64,000 nt of DNA, from assembly GCF_024721175.1 (NCBI RefSeq), contig NZ_CP099399.1, positions 744,001-808,000 on the forward strand, given 5' to 3'. Of the stretch, positions 53,024 to 60,668 are shown piece after piece. This DNA is from Rhizobium sp. Pop5. GTDB lineage: Bacteria; Pseudomonadota; Alphaproteobacteria; Rhizobiales; Rhizobiaceae. Every line of letters starts with the position of its first letter. Position 1 is the first letter of the stretch. Position numbers and translations under genes: made by a program. The notes under the pieces are model-generated. The model did no database searches. It saw only the letters and a program-made list of their open reading frames with translations, and was not told the DNA's origin.

Positions 53024-54544
53024 TCACCCCGCAACTGAGGCAAAGAACCCCTCCGGGCTCTCGACCTCCACCAGCCGCTTCTTCTCGATCAGCCAAAACC
53101 GGTTTCCAACCGCCCGCACGAAACTGCGGTCGTGCGATACCAGCAGGCAGCTCGCCTCGTGGGCCATCAACTCCTTCTCCAGCGCTTCCTGCCCTTCAAT
53201 GTCGAGATGGTTAGTGGGCTCATCAAGAAGATAGAAATTCGGTTCCGCAAGTCTCAGCACCAGCATGCCGAGCCGCGCCTTCTGCCCGCCGGAAAGCTGG
53301 GCGATCGATTTTGCCTGCATCTCGATCGTCATGCCGGCCCCGGCGAGCAAGGCGCGTGCCCGCTGGTCGCCGACATCGAAGCGGCGGATGATCGTGCCGA
53401 TCGGCGTGTCCTTTTCGGCAAGATCAGCGAGCGCCTGGTCGCCATAGCCGAGAACGAGCGAAGGCGTCGCCTTGATGCCGTCTTGTCCGGCCTCCTGTCT
53501 CTCGATCGCCTGCTTCAGCATTGAAACCAGCCGCGATTTGCCGGCGCCGTTGAGCCCGAGCAGCACGATGCGGTCCCCCTGGCAGATAAACTGCCGGCCG
53601 GTCCGGAAGAGAAGCGTTCCATCAGGCGTCGTCACCGCCGCATCTTCCAGCGTCATCAGCACCTTGGCATGCGTGCCGCGGTTGGAGAGCCGGATGGCGC
53701 CGGCGGAACGCTCGAGATGGGCGGGTTTTGCCGCATCCTCCAGCCTCTCCGCCCGCTGCTTGAGCTGTTTCGTCTTGACGACCAGCAGATCGCTGCCGGA
53801 ATTGATGCCGATATTGTTGAGCTTGGCAGCCTGCTTGCGCAATTGCTCCGCCGTCTTCATGTCGCGCTCGTAGCGTCGCGCTTCTGAGGCGTCGGCCTCG
53901 TCGAGAGCTGCGCGAGCCCTGGTATAAGGGAGGGTGAAGATCGGCGATTGTTCCGGCCGCAGGAACAGCGTCCGGTTGGTCGTTGCATCGAGAAAGGCGC
54001 GGTCATGGCTGGAGAGGATGACCGGCACGTCGCGCGGCAGCGCGTTCAGCCAGTCCTCCAGCCGCGCAATTTTTTCCAGGTCGAGATGGTTGGTCGGTTC
54101 GTCGAGCAGCAGCACGTCGGGTTCGCGGACCCAGGTGCGGGCAAGCAGCGCCAGCCGCTGCCATCCGCCGCTCAGATGCTTGAGCGGCCGGTGACGCATC
54201 GCTTCAGGCACCTCGAGCGATTCCAGAACCACGTCGACGCGCCAACTCTCGCTGTCGGCCTGATCGGCCGGCAGCGCCTGCAGCACGGCATCGTAGAACG
54301 GGGTGTCGAAAAGCGCGGGCGGCACATTCTGGGTGACATGGCCGACAGTCAGCCCGCGCGCTTTGGTGATCTCGCCCTCGGTCGGCTCCAGGGCGCCGGT
54401 GATGCAGGCTAGCAGCGTCGATTTTCCCCGCCCGTTGGCGGCGATGAGGCCGATCCGGTCGCCGGAATTGACGACGAGATTGAGCTTGGAAAACAAAGGA
54501 TTGCCCAGCGTCACGCCGAGATTGCGGATGTTGATGAGGGTCAT
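53024..54544 (-). CDS. ABC-F ATPase (translation factor type), first copy
   Basis: A 506-aa soluble protein with two ATP-binding domains and no membrane domain. Walker A motifs: G-R-G-K-S-T near residue 40 and G-L-N-G-A-G-K-S-R-L near 330 (Arg after the P-loop serine). Both signature motifs (L-S-G-G) and Walker B plus L-D-E-P-T-N-H-L-D are present. ABC-F proteins bind the ribosome and relieve stalling or antibiotic inhibition. It is preceded by a 23-codon ORF with a strong ribosome-binding site and competing RNA pairings (54545-54783). Confidence 0.88.
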   Translation of the reverse strand: MTLINIRNLGVTLGNPLFSKLNLVVNSGDRIGLIAANGRGKSTLLACITGALEPTEGEITKARGLTVGHVTQNVPPALFDTPFYDAVLQALPADQADSESWRVDVVLESLEVPEAMRHRPLKHLSGGWQRLALLARTWVREPDVLLLDEPTNHLDLEKIARLEDWLNALPRDVPVILSSHDRAFLDATTNRTLFLRPEQSPIFTLPYTRARAALDEADASEARRYERDMKTAEQLRKQAAKLNNIGINSGSDLLVVKTKQLKQRAERLEDAAKPAHLERSAGAIRLSNRGTHAKVLMTLEDAAVTTPDGTLLFRTGRQFICQGDRIVLLGLNGAGKSRLVSMLKQAIERQEAGQDGIKATPSLVLGYGDQALADLAEKDTPIGTIIRRFDVGDQRARALLAGAGMTIEMQAKSIAQLSGGQKARLGMLVLRLAEPNFYLLDEPTNHLDIEGQEALEKELMAHEASCLLVSHDRSFVRAVGNRFWLIEKKRLVEVESPEGFFASVAG

Positions 54545-54553
54545 GGTCGTTCT

Positions 54554-54713
54554 CTGGTCTTGTCCAGGTGTCGCGCGATCCGGGGCTTTCAGCCGTCACG
54601 GGATTGCGCGCATCGGGCCTGGAAAATGAAAGGAATGCGCGCTGTATTCGTACGGCGCCGCATTGGCCACGAAGGGCAGACCAGGAAGAGATGTCGAGAA
54701 ACGGTCTCTGGTC
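54554..54713 (-). promoter_or_regulatory. Leader of ABC-F gene with competing RNA pairings
   Basis: On the minus strand, AGACCAG (54554-54560) lies next to the ABC-F start region. A matching CTGGTC (54679-54684) lies upstream, and another GACCAG (54708-54713) lies just beyond the short ORF stop. CTGGTC can pair with only one GACCAG copy at a time. The arrangement resembles a translation attenuator, unproven. Confidence 0.5.
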
Positions 54714-54783
54714 AGCCCTGCAAACGCATTTGCAGGGCGTTGACGGGACCACGCTGGCGATTAAACCGGAAATAATACTGCAT
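54712..54783 (-). CDS. Short leader ORF upstream of ABC-F, 23 aa
   Basis: A 23-codon reading frame: start ATG at 54783, stop TGA at 54712-54714. It reads M-Q-Y-Y-F-R-F-N-R-Q-R-G-P-V-N-A-L-Q-M-R-L-Q-G, preceded by AAAGGAGGATC, a very strong ribosome-binding site 6-7 nt before the start. The last eight codons form a 10-bp hairpin. It ends 167 bp before the ABC-F ATG. Most likely a leader peptide that senses ribosome stalling. Confidence 0.6.
   Translation of the reverse strand: MQYYFRFNRQRGPVNALQMRLQG
54715..54738. promoter_or_regulatory. Perfect hairpin overlapping the leader ORF
   Basis: GCCCTGCAAA pairs with TTTGCAGGGC (10 bp) around a 4-nt loop, inside the leader ORF's last codons. No T run follows, so it is not a simple terminator. 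Confidence 0.7.
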
Positions 54784-54925
54784 GGCGTGATCCTCCTTTC
54801 TCAAAAGTTGCGGGATTGAAATAACATTGCCCGCATAAAGAGGCAAGAGAGCCTGATCTACGCCGATATCCAGCCATAAACCGTGCATAGAGGATTCTCC
54901 GGGGCCGACCGCGAGGATCAGACGC

Positions 54926-55420
54926 ATGCTCATTGCACATTTGCCTGCAGGCTACATTCTGGGGAGCGCCATGCAACAGCGATCCGCCGCGCCTCGCGTC
55001 ATGACTGCCGCATTGGTCGGCAGCGTGCTTCCGGATTTCGACATGATCTATTTCCTCTTGACCGGCGGCAAGATCCACCATCACGACTATATCTCCCATT
55101 GGCCGCTGTTCTGGCTTGCTCTCGCCGCTGTGGTTCTGCCTTCTGTCGGACGGCTGGCGCCGCGCTGGATTCCCACAGCAGCCATCCTTTTCTCAGCTGT
55201 CATGCTCCACATGGTCATGGATACAATCGCCGCGCCGATGCTGTGGCTCGCACCATTCGATTGGTCTCGATTCGAGCTGACGACGGTGCCGGCGACCTAC
55301 AGCAACTGGGTCGTAAGCTTCATGCTGCACTGGACTTTCGGTCTGGAACTGCTGATCTGCGCGACGGCGCTGGTCGTCGCCCTTCGCCGCCGCCGCGTTC
55401 GAAGTGCGCAACCGGCATGA
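54926..55420 (+). CDS. YdjM-like membrane-bound metal-dependent hydrolase
   Basis: A 164-aa inner-membrane protein with four to five hydrophobic helices. L-I-A-H-L-P-A-G-Y near residue 2-10, P-D-F-D near 36, H-H-H-D-Y-I-S-H near 52 and H-M-V-M-D near 95 are the conserved metal-binding residues of the YdjM/DUF457 family (PF04307). Whether it has hydrolase activity is not known. It is divergent from the ABC-F leader, with its start about 140 bp from the leader ORF start. Confidence 0.75.
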   Translation: MLIAHLPAGYILGSAMQQRSAAPRVMTAALVGSVLPDFDMIYFLLTGGKIHHHDYISHWPLFWLALAAVVLPSVGRLAPRWIPTAAILFSAVMLHMVMDTIAAPMLWLAPFDWSRFELTTVPATYSNWVVSFMLHWTFGLELLICATALVVALRRRRVRSAQPA

Positions 55421-55427
55421 GCCGGAA

Positions 55428-57023
55428 TTATCCGGCCGGGCCGGCGGCAGGCAGCTCCAGGCGCCTTGTTATTCCGATGTTTTCGAGGAACGCCTTGTCG
55501 TGGCTGACGACGAGCAGCGCGCCGTCATAGGCGCACAGCCCGGCCTCGACCGCTGATATCGAGTCGATATCGAGATGATTGGTCGGCTCGTCGAGGATCA
55601 AGAGCGGCGGCGGCACGGAACCGAGAACGCAGGCGAGGCCGGCGCGCAGCAATTGCCCGCCGCTGAGCGTCGAGACTGCCTGCAGCGCAGCATCGGCCCT
55701 GAACATGAAGCGGGCAAGGGCGGCCCGGCAGGTATTTTCGTCGGCTTGCGGGTTGATCCGGCGAAAATTGTCGCGGATCGAAGTCAACGGATCAAGAAGG
55801 CTAACCTTCTGGTCGAGCATGGCAAAAGCGGTCATGACGCCGACCTTGCCGGCCCAGGGCATCAGTTCGCCAGTGACAAGCGAAAGCAATGTCGTCTTGC
55901 CGGAGCCGTTTCGGCCGGTGACGGCGATGCGCTCCGGTCCCGTCACGTCGAAGGAGAGATCGCGGATGACGGGATTGCCGGGGCGATAACCCGATGTCAC
56001 GCTGTCCATCTTCAGCACGATCTTGCTGGTGGGCAATCCGGTCGGCGGCAAGCTTACCGACAGCGGCTGGAGGATCTCGATCTTTTCGCGCGCTGCCGTT
56101 GCCGCTTCGAGTGCGTCGGCTCGCCGGCGTTCGGCGAGGCGGGCATTGCCGCCGCCCGTCGTTTCGCTCCGTTCCTTCATTCCCCCGAGCATGATGCGCG
56201 GGATGCCGCCCTTGGCGGCCATTTTCCTCCCGGCACTGTCCCTGTGTGCCTGACGCTCCACCGTCGCCTGCGCCTTCCTCGCAACTTCGGCGACGCGCTT
56301 TTCGGCATCGGCGAGATCCTGCCGTGCTGCCGCGAGCTCGAGAGCCTTGTGCTCGCGGTAGTGACTCCAGTGGCCGCCGTAGCGCTTGACGCCGAGCGAT
56401 GTCAGTTCCACGATCGCATCGACGCTTTCCAGCAATTCCCGATCATGGCTGACGATGATCGCACCCGCCCGCCAGTCTGATATCAGCGCGATCACGGCCT
56501 TGCGGCCATCGCGGTCGAGGTTGTTTGTGGGTTCGTCGAGCAGCAGAAAATCCGGCTCGCGGAAGATGAGTGCGGCAAACCCTGCGCGCGTGCGCTGCCC
56601 ACCGGAGAGTGCGGCAAGCGGCGTTTCCGGCTCCACGTCGAGCCCGGTGCGATTGAGCGCTGCGGCGATCCGCGCCTCCAGCATCCAGTCCGCGGCTGCA
56701 AGTTCGTCAGCCGTTGCCTCGCCGGTTTCGGCACGACGGAGAACGGCGAGCGCGCCGGCCACACCGAAGAGATCGGCCACCGTCTCGTGAGGCGCCACCT
56801 GAACACTCTGGCGCAAAAGGCCGAGGCTGCCGCTGACGGATACCGTCCCCGACTGCGGTTGGATTTCACCGGAGACGAGCTTGAGCAACGTCGTCTTGCC
56901 GACGCCGTTGCGCCCGACAAGACCGGTGCGTTCGGTCCCGAAACTCAGATCGAGATCGGAAAAAAGCGGCCGTCCGTCAGGTGCGGCCCACGAAATCTGG
57001 GAGAGGGTAATGGATGCAGGCAT
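55428..57023 (-). CDS. ABC-F ATPase, second copy
   Basis: A 531-aa two-domain ABC-F ATPase. Walker A: G-R-N-G-V-G-K-T-T near residue 38 and G-R-N-G-S-G-K-T-T near 365; signature L-S-G-G and Walker B plus L-D-E-P-T-N-N/H-L-D are intact in both. The linker between the domains is Arg/Ala-rich. The start at 57023 (MPASITLSQ) has GGGGAAATCC upstream; the frame extends to 57089 but this is probably not used. It is distinct from the first copy, so the pair is not a recent duplication. Confidence 0.85.
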   Translation of the reverse strand: MPASITLSQISWAAPDGRPLFSDLDLSFGTERTGLVGRNGVGKTTLLKLVSGEIQPQSGTVSVSGSLGLLRQSVQVAPHETVADLFGVAGALAVLRRAETGEATADELAAADWMLEARIAAALNRTGLDVEPETPLAALSGGQRTRAGFAALIFREPDFLLLDEPTNNLDRDGRKAVIALISDWRAGAIIVSHDRELLESVDAIVELTSLGVKRYGGHWSHYREHKALELAAARQDLADAEKRVAEVARKAQATVERQAHRDSAGRKMAAKGGIPRIMLGGMKERSETTGGGNARLAERRRADALEAATAAREKIEILQPLSVSLPPTGLPTSKIVLKMDSVTSGYRPGNPVIRDLSFDVTGPERIAVTGRNGSGKTTLLSLVTGELMPWAGKVGVMTAFAMLDQKVSLLDPLTSIRDNFRRINPQADENTCRAALARFMFRADAALQAVSTLSGGQLLRAGLACVLGSVPPPLLILDEPTNHLDIDSISAVEAGLCAYDGALLVVSHDKAFLENIGITRRLELPAAGPAG

Positions 57024-57424
57024 GGATATGGATTTCCCCGTTGGCAAGGCGAATTGGCGTTGCGATCGGGTTGAAATCCATTGCGGCACACATCCTGTTG
57101 AAACGGTCGATGGCAGGGAATTTAGGGAAGAAAGGCTGAAGGTTCAAGGCAAAGCGGCGAATCGAGCGTCGCGGGCGATCAGGCCGCCCGCCGCAGCTTC
57201 GCAGTTATATGGTCTGCTTCACGTAAATTTCCGGATCAAAATCAACGTGCCTCGCCTTTCCGTCAGGCGTTTTCAAGACAAGCTCGACTGCGCCGCCAAG
57301 CGAGCGCATGTACGGCGCGTAACGCCTTCCATTCAGTGCTCATTCGTCTTCTCCTTCAGCCAAGTGCCAAGCTCCGACGGAAGATGGTGGCCCGAAGGAT
57401 CGGATGAGCGCACGGTATATCGGG
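57024..57424. other. Intergenic region with small candidate ORFs
   Basis: 401 bp between the second ABC-F gene and the DUF853 gene. On the minus strand it holds a 26-codon ORF (57263-57343) with AAGGAG upstream of its ATG and an overlapping 34-codon ORF in another frame (57205-57309). I do not see a stronger gene, a clear terminator or a palindrome. Confidence 0.5.
57205..57309 (-). CDS. Candidate small protein, 34 aa
   Basis: The frame beginning at the ATG at 57309 gives M-R-S-L-G-G-A-V-E-L-V-L-K-T-P-D-G-K-A-R, then a D-F-D-P-E-I-Y-V-K-Q segment, which reads like a real folded protein fragment. It has no good ribosome-binding site of its own and overlaps the 26-codon ORF. Its coding status is uncertain. 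Confidence 0.25.
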   Translation of the reverse strand: MRSLGGAVELVLKTPDGKARHVDFDPEIYVKQTI

Positions 57425-59047
57425 TTACCGCTTCAAGCTTCCCAATATTCCGCGCACCAGCGCCCGGCCGACCTGTGTTGCCACCGTGCGCGCCACGCTC
57501 TTCATCGCCGCTTCGACCACCGTTTCGCGTTGGTAGCCGGAAGCCCGGCCGCGCTGGCCGCGGCCCTGATTGTCGTCATTGCCGCCGCCGAAGCCCGGCA
57601 GGCTCCAGCCTGAGGTCGTGCTGCCCTGCTGCTGTCCGGCGTCTTCCTCGGCCCGCTTGGCGGCATCGGCATCCGCCGCCTTCTTCGCCCGCGCTGCCAG
57701 GATTTCGAAGGCGGATTCGCGATCGACGTCGTCGTCATAGACGCCGAGGACCGGGCTCTTGTCCATGACCTGTTGGCGCTCGGCATCCGTCAGGGGGCCG
57801 ACGCGGCCGGACGGCGGTCGGATCAGAGTGCGTTCGACGATTGAGGGGGCACCCTTGGCTTCCAGCGTCGAAACTAGCGCTTCGCCGGTGCCGAGATTGG
57901 TGATGACGGTGGCGCAATCGAAGGCCGGGTTCGGGCGGAAAGTATCGGCGGCCGTCTTCACCGCCTTCTGTTCACGCGGCGAATAGGCGCGCAAGGCATG
58001 CTGAGCACGGTTGCCGAGCTGAGCGAGCACCGTTTCCGGCACGTCGAGCGGGTTCTGCGTGACGAAATAGACACCGACACCCTTGGAGCGGATCAGCCGC
58101 ACCACCTGCTCGACGCGTTCGGTCAGTACCTTCGGCGCATCGTTGAAGAGCAGATGTGCTTCGTCGAAGAAGAAAACGAGCTTCGGCTTATCAGGGTCGC
58201 CCACTTCGGGCAATTCCTCGAAGAGTTCCGAGAGCAGCCAGAGCAGGAACGTGGCGTAGAGGCGCGGGTTCATCATCAGCTTGTCGGCGGCAAGTACCGA
58301 GATCTGGCCGTAGCCGTTATTGCTCGTGCGCATGATGTCGGAGATCTTCAGCGCCGGCTCGCCGAAGAAATGCTCGGCGCCCTGCTGTTCGAGAACGAGC
58401 ATCGCCCGCTGGATCGAGCCGACCGAAGCCTTGGAGATCAGCCCGAACTGGCTGGAAAGTTCGGTGGCGTTCTCGCCCATATAGTTCAGCAGCGATGTGA
58501 AATCCTTGAGGTCGAGCAGCGGCAACCCGGCCTGATCGGCAATCTTGAAGGCGATGTTGATGACGCCTTCCTGTGGCTCGGAGGCGTCCATCAGGCGCGC
58601 AAGCAGCAGTGGTCCCATTTCGGCGACGGTGGTGCGTACCCGGTGGCCCTTGTCGCCGAACAGATCCCAGAAGATGACGGGAAACTGGTCGAATTCGTAG
58701 TCGGTGAAGCCGATCTGTTCGGCGCGCTTGGTCAGGAAGTCTTTTGGCTCGCCCTTGGCGGCGATGCCGGAAAGATCGCCCTTGATGTCGGCTGCGAAAA
58801 CCGGGACGCCGGCGCGCGAAAAACCTTCGGCCAGTACCTGCAGGGTCACCGTCTTGCCGGTGCCGGTGGCGCCGGTAACGAGGCCGTGACGGTTGCCGAA
58901 TTTCAGGTCGAGATATTCCGGCTTATTGATGCTGTCATCGGGATTGCGGCTTGCGCCGATGAAAATCTTACCGTCCTCAAGCATCGGAATGTCTCCCTTC
59001 GGGCCTGCTGCCATTTGTGTCGAAGGCATGGTTTTTCCCGCCTTCAT
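57425..59047 (-). CDS. DUF853 HerA-like ATPase
   Basis: A 540-aa P-loop ATPase of the HerA/FtsK superfamily. The Walker A motif G-A-T-G-T-G-K-T is near residue 60, Walker B L-V-F-F-F-D-E-A-H near 290, and the sensor F-V-T-Q-N-P near 330. The C-terminus has a low-complexity Gly/Gln/Asn-rich stretch. The family is annotated as a helicase or DNA-translocation ATPase but its role in bacteria is unknown. The start at 59047 (MKAGK) is tentative; an ATG at 59029 (MPSTQ) is possible. Divergent from the gene at 59206. Confidence 0.8.
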   Translation of the reverse strand: MKAGKTMPSTQMAAGPKGDIPMLEDGKIFIGASRNPDDSINKPEYLDLKFGNRHGLVTGATGTGKTVTLQVLAEGFSRAGVPVFAADIKGDLSGIAAKGEPKDFLTKRAEQIGFTDYEFDQFPVIFWDLFGDKGHRVRTTVAEMGPLLLARLMDASEPQEGVINIAFKIADQAGLPLLDLKDFTSLLNYMGENATELSSQFGLISKASVGSIQRAMLVLEQQGAEHFFGEPALKISDIMRTSNNGYGQISVLAADKLMMNPRLYATFLLWLLSELFEELPEVGDPDKPKLVFFFDEAHLLFNDAPKVLTERVEQVVRLIRSKGVGVYFVTQNPLDVPETVLAQLGNRAQHALRAYSPREQKAVKTAADTFRPNPAFDCATVITNLGTGEALVSTLEAKGAPSIVERTLIRPPSGRVGPLTDAERQQVMDKSPVLGVYDDDVDRESAFEILAARAKKAADADAAKRAEEDAGQQQGSTTSGWSLPGFGGGNDDNQGRGQRGRASGYQRETVVEAAMKSVARTVATQVGRALVRGILGSLKR

Positions 59048-59172
59048 CGAACCATCGTTTCCCTGTTATAAGCAGGGAGGCGGATACGAACAACTGGTTG
59101 CATTGAAAGCGAAACCGGACAATGTGCCGGCCGGAGATGGCCGCTTGAGTTGCGGCCGAATTTCCATTAACG

Positions 59173-59188
59173 TTGACGTTAACGTCAA
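59173..59188. promoter_or_regulatory. Perfect 16-bp palindrome upstream of the 59206 gene
   Basis: TTGACGTTAACGTCAA is its own reverse complement. It lies just before the ribosome-binding site (TAGGAGG) of the following gene and about 125 bp from the DUF853 start. It resembles MerR-family operators such as LiuR sites. No MerR gene is present. Confidence 0.65.
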
Positions 59189-59205
59189 AAAATAGGAGGC
59201 TGACG

Positions 59206-59598
59206 ATGAATGAAATTGTGACCCAGATCGCCGATCGCGTGGGTATCTCTCCTGAGCTCGCCGAAAAGGCGCTCGGCATGATGCTCGGCTTCCTTCAGCG
59301 CGAGGCCGCTGACGGACCGGTCGCCCGGATGATCGAGGCGATCCCCGGCGGCGCCGATCTCGTCGCCCAGTTCAATGGCGCGGGCGCCAGCGGCGGTGGC
59401 CTGCTCGGCGGGCTGATGAGCTCGCTCGGCGGCGGCGGCATCATGGGGCTCGGCCAGCAACTGATGGGCGAAGGTCTCGGCATGGGCGAGATCACCTCGC
59501 TTGCCAAGGAGACCATTGCGATTGCCAAGCAATATGCCGGTGACGAAGTCGTCGACGAGGTCGTGGGCTCCGTACCGGGACTCAGCCAGTTCGTCTGA
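59206..59598 (+). CDS. Small glycine-rich helical protein, unknown
   Basis: A 130-aa protein. The N-terminus (I-A-D-R-V-G-I-S-P-E-L-A-E-K-A-L-G) and the Gly/Met/Leu-rich middle with G-G-G-L-L-G-G-L-M resemble small rhizobial helical proteins of the DUF2267/DUF2780 type; the resemblance is weak. TAGGAGGCTG precedes the ATG at 59206. A perfect palindrome sits in its leader, so expression is probably strongly regulated. A good terminator follows. Confidence 0.65.
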   Translation: MNEIVTQIADRVGISPELAEKALGMMLGFLQREAADGPVARMIEAIPGGADLVAQFNGAGASGGGLLGGLMSSLGGGGIMGLGQQLMGEGLGMGEITSLAKETIAIAKQYAGDEVVDEVVGSVPGLSQFV

Positions 59599-59612
59599 GC
59601 GATGATGGTACG

Positions 59613-59655
59613 AAAGAGCCTCGCGGCATCCGCTGCGAGGCTCTTTCTATTTTGC
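59613..59655 (+). terminator. Rho-independent terminator
   Basis: A 12-bp stem, AAAGAGCCTCGC pairing with GCGAGGCTCTTT, with a 10-nt loop, followed by TTCTATTTT. Confidence 0.85.
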
Positions 59656-59746
59656 AGGTCTGCATGCGCGCACGAGTGCTCTTCTCGTCGCCTGTCCTTG
59701 CACACCATGCCGATCGAATAGCCACTATCCGGAGAAGGAGAGCCGC

Positions 59747-60202
59747 ATGGCCGTTTGGCGTCCGCCGCAGCAGATCAGGGTGAAAGTGATCGGTCTTGCG
59801 TGGAGGGAGGACCGGCTGCTCGCCGCGGAAGTGGAGGATGACAGCGGCCGTATAAAGGGCGTTCGCCCGCTCGGCGGCTCGATCGAATTTGGCGAGAGCC
59901 GCGAGGAGGCGCTTCACCGCGAAATCAGGGAGGAACTGGGGACGGAGATCCGCATCGTCGGCTCCTGGCACCTTCTTGAAAATATCTTCGAGCATCATGG
60001 CGCCATCGGCCACGAATTCATCTTCGCCGCCGATATCGAACTGGCCGATACAGCGCTCTACGAACGTGGCGAAATCCGCTATTCCGAGCTCGACGAGACA
60101 ACGGCGACCGCGCGTTGGTTCGGCCGCGACATGCTGCGCGACGCCGGCATCGAACTCTACCCGACCGGCCTCGAAAACGTACTGTCGCGCTGGCGTGGCT
60201 GA
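59747..60202 (+). CDS. NUDIX hydrolase
   Basis: A 151-aa nucleotide-diphosphate hydrolase. The NUDIX box is intact at about residues 43-65: G-G-S-I-E-F-G-E-S, R-E-E-A-L-H-R-E-I-R-E-E-L-G. GGAGAAGGAGAG precedes the ATG at 59747. Substrate unknown; NADH, ADP-ribose or oxidised nucleotides are typical. Encoded alone. Confidence 0.9.
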   Translation: MAVWRPPQQIRVKVIGLAWREDRLLAAEVEDDSGRIKGVRPLGGSIEFGESREEALHREIREELGTEIRIVGSWHLLENIFEHHGAIGHEFIFAADIELADTALYERGEIRYSELDETTATARWFGRDMLRDAGIELYPTGLENVLSRWRG

Positions 60203-60332
60203 GCTGGAAACGTGCGGTTCGCAAGGCCTATATGCCAATCGCCAAACTTTGATCGTCCGTCCCGCTGAAGGGGAACAAGGAAGATCGAATTGCTGTTATC
60301 ATCGCATCGTTGAAACCGGAAGGAACAGCATC

Positions 60333-60653
60333 ATGCGCAGGTTTATTGCAGCAACGTCGATCGCTCTCCTCAGCCTCTCAGCCCCGGTCCTCGCTCAGTC
60401 CAACATGGGCATGGATGCCAGCGGCCGTATCGACGGCTCACCGCCGCTCGGCACCGCGCCGGGGGACGAACCGCAAAGCGGGCTGACAATCCCGCTCGAC
60501 TCGATAGAAACCGGCAGCGTCGATAATGGACCGGCGAGCCGTCCGGTCGACTGGGCGCGCTGCCCGCCGCGTAAAGTCCGCGGGGCTGTTGCCACAGAAG
60601 GCGGCAATAGCGGCGCCTCCGTCAGCGCCGCATGTCGTGACCGAAACCGATAG
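60333..60653 (+). CDS. Small secreted protein, unknown function
   Basis: A 106-aa protein with a Sec signal peptide (M-R-R-F-I-A-A-T-S-I-A-L-L-S-L-S-A-P-V-L-A-Q). The mature part is Gly/Ser/Pro-rich, low-complexity, with cysteines in R-C-P-P-R and A-A-C-R. AAGGAAC precedes the ATG at 60333. Its stop is 15 bp from the convergent zwf stop. No family recognised. Confidence 0.6.
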   Translation: MRRFIAATSIALLSLSAPVLAQSNMGMDASGRIDGSPPLGTAPGDEPQSGLTIPLDSIETGSVDNGPASRPVDWARCPPRKVRGAVATEGGNSGASVSAACRDRNR

Positions 60654-60668
60654 TGTTGGGGGAGGGCG

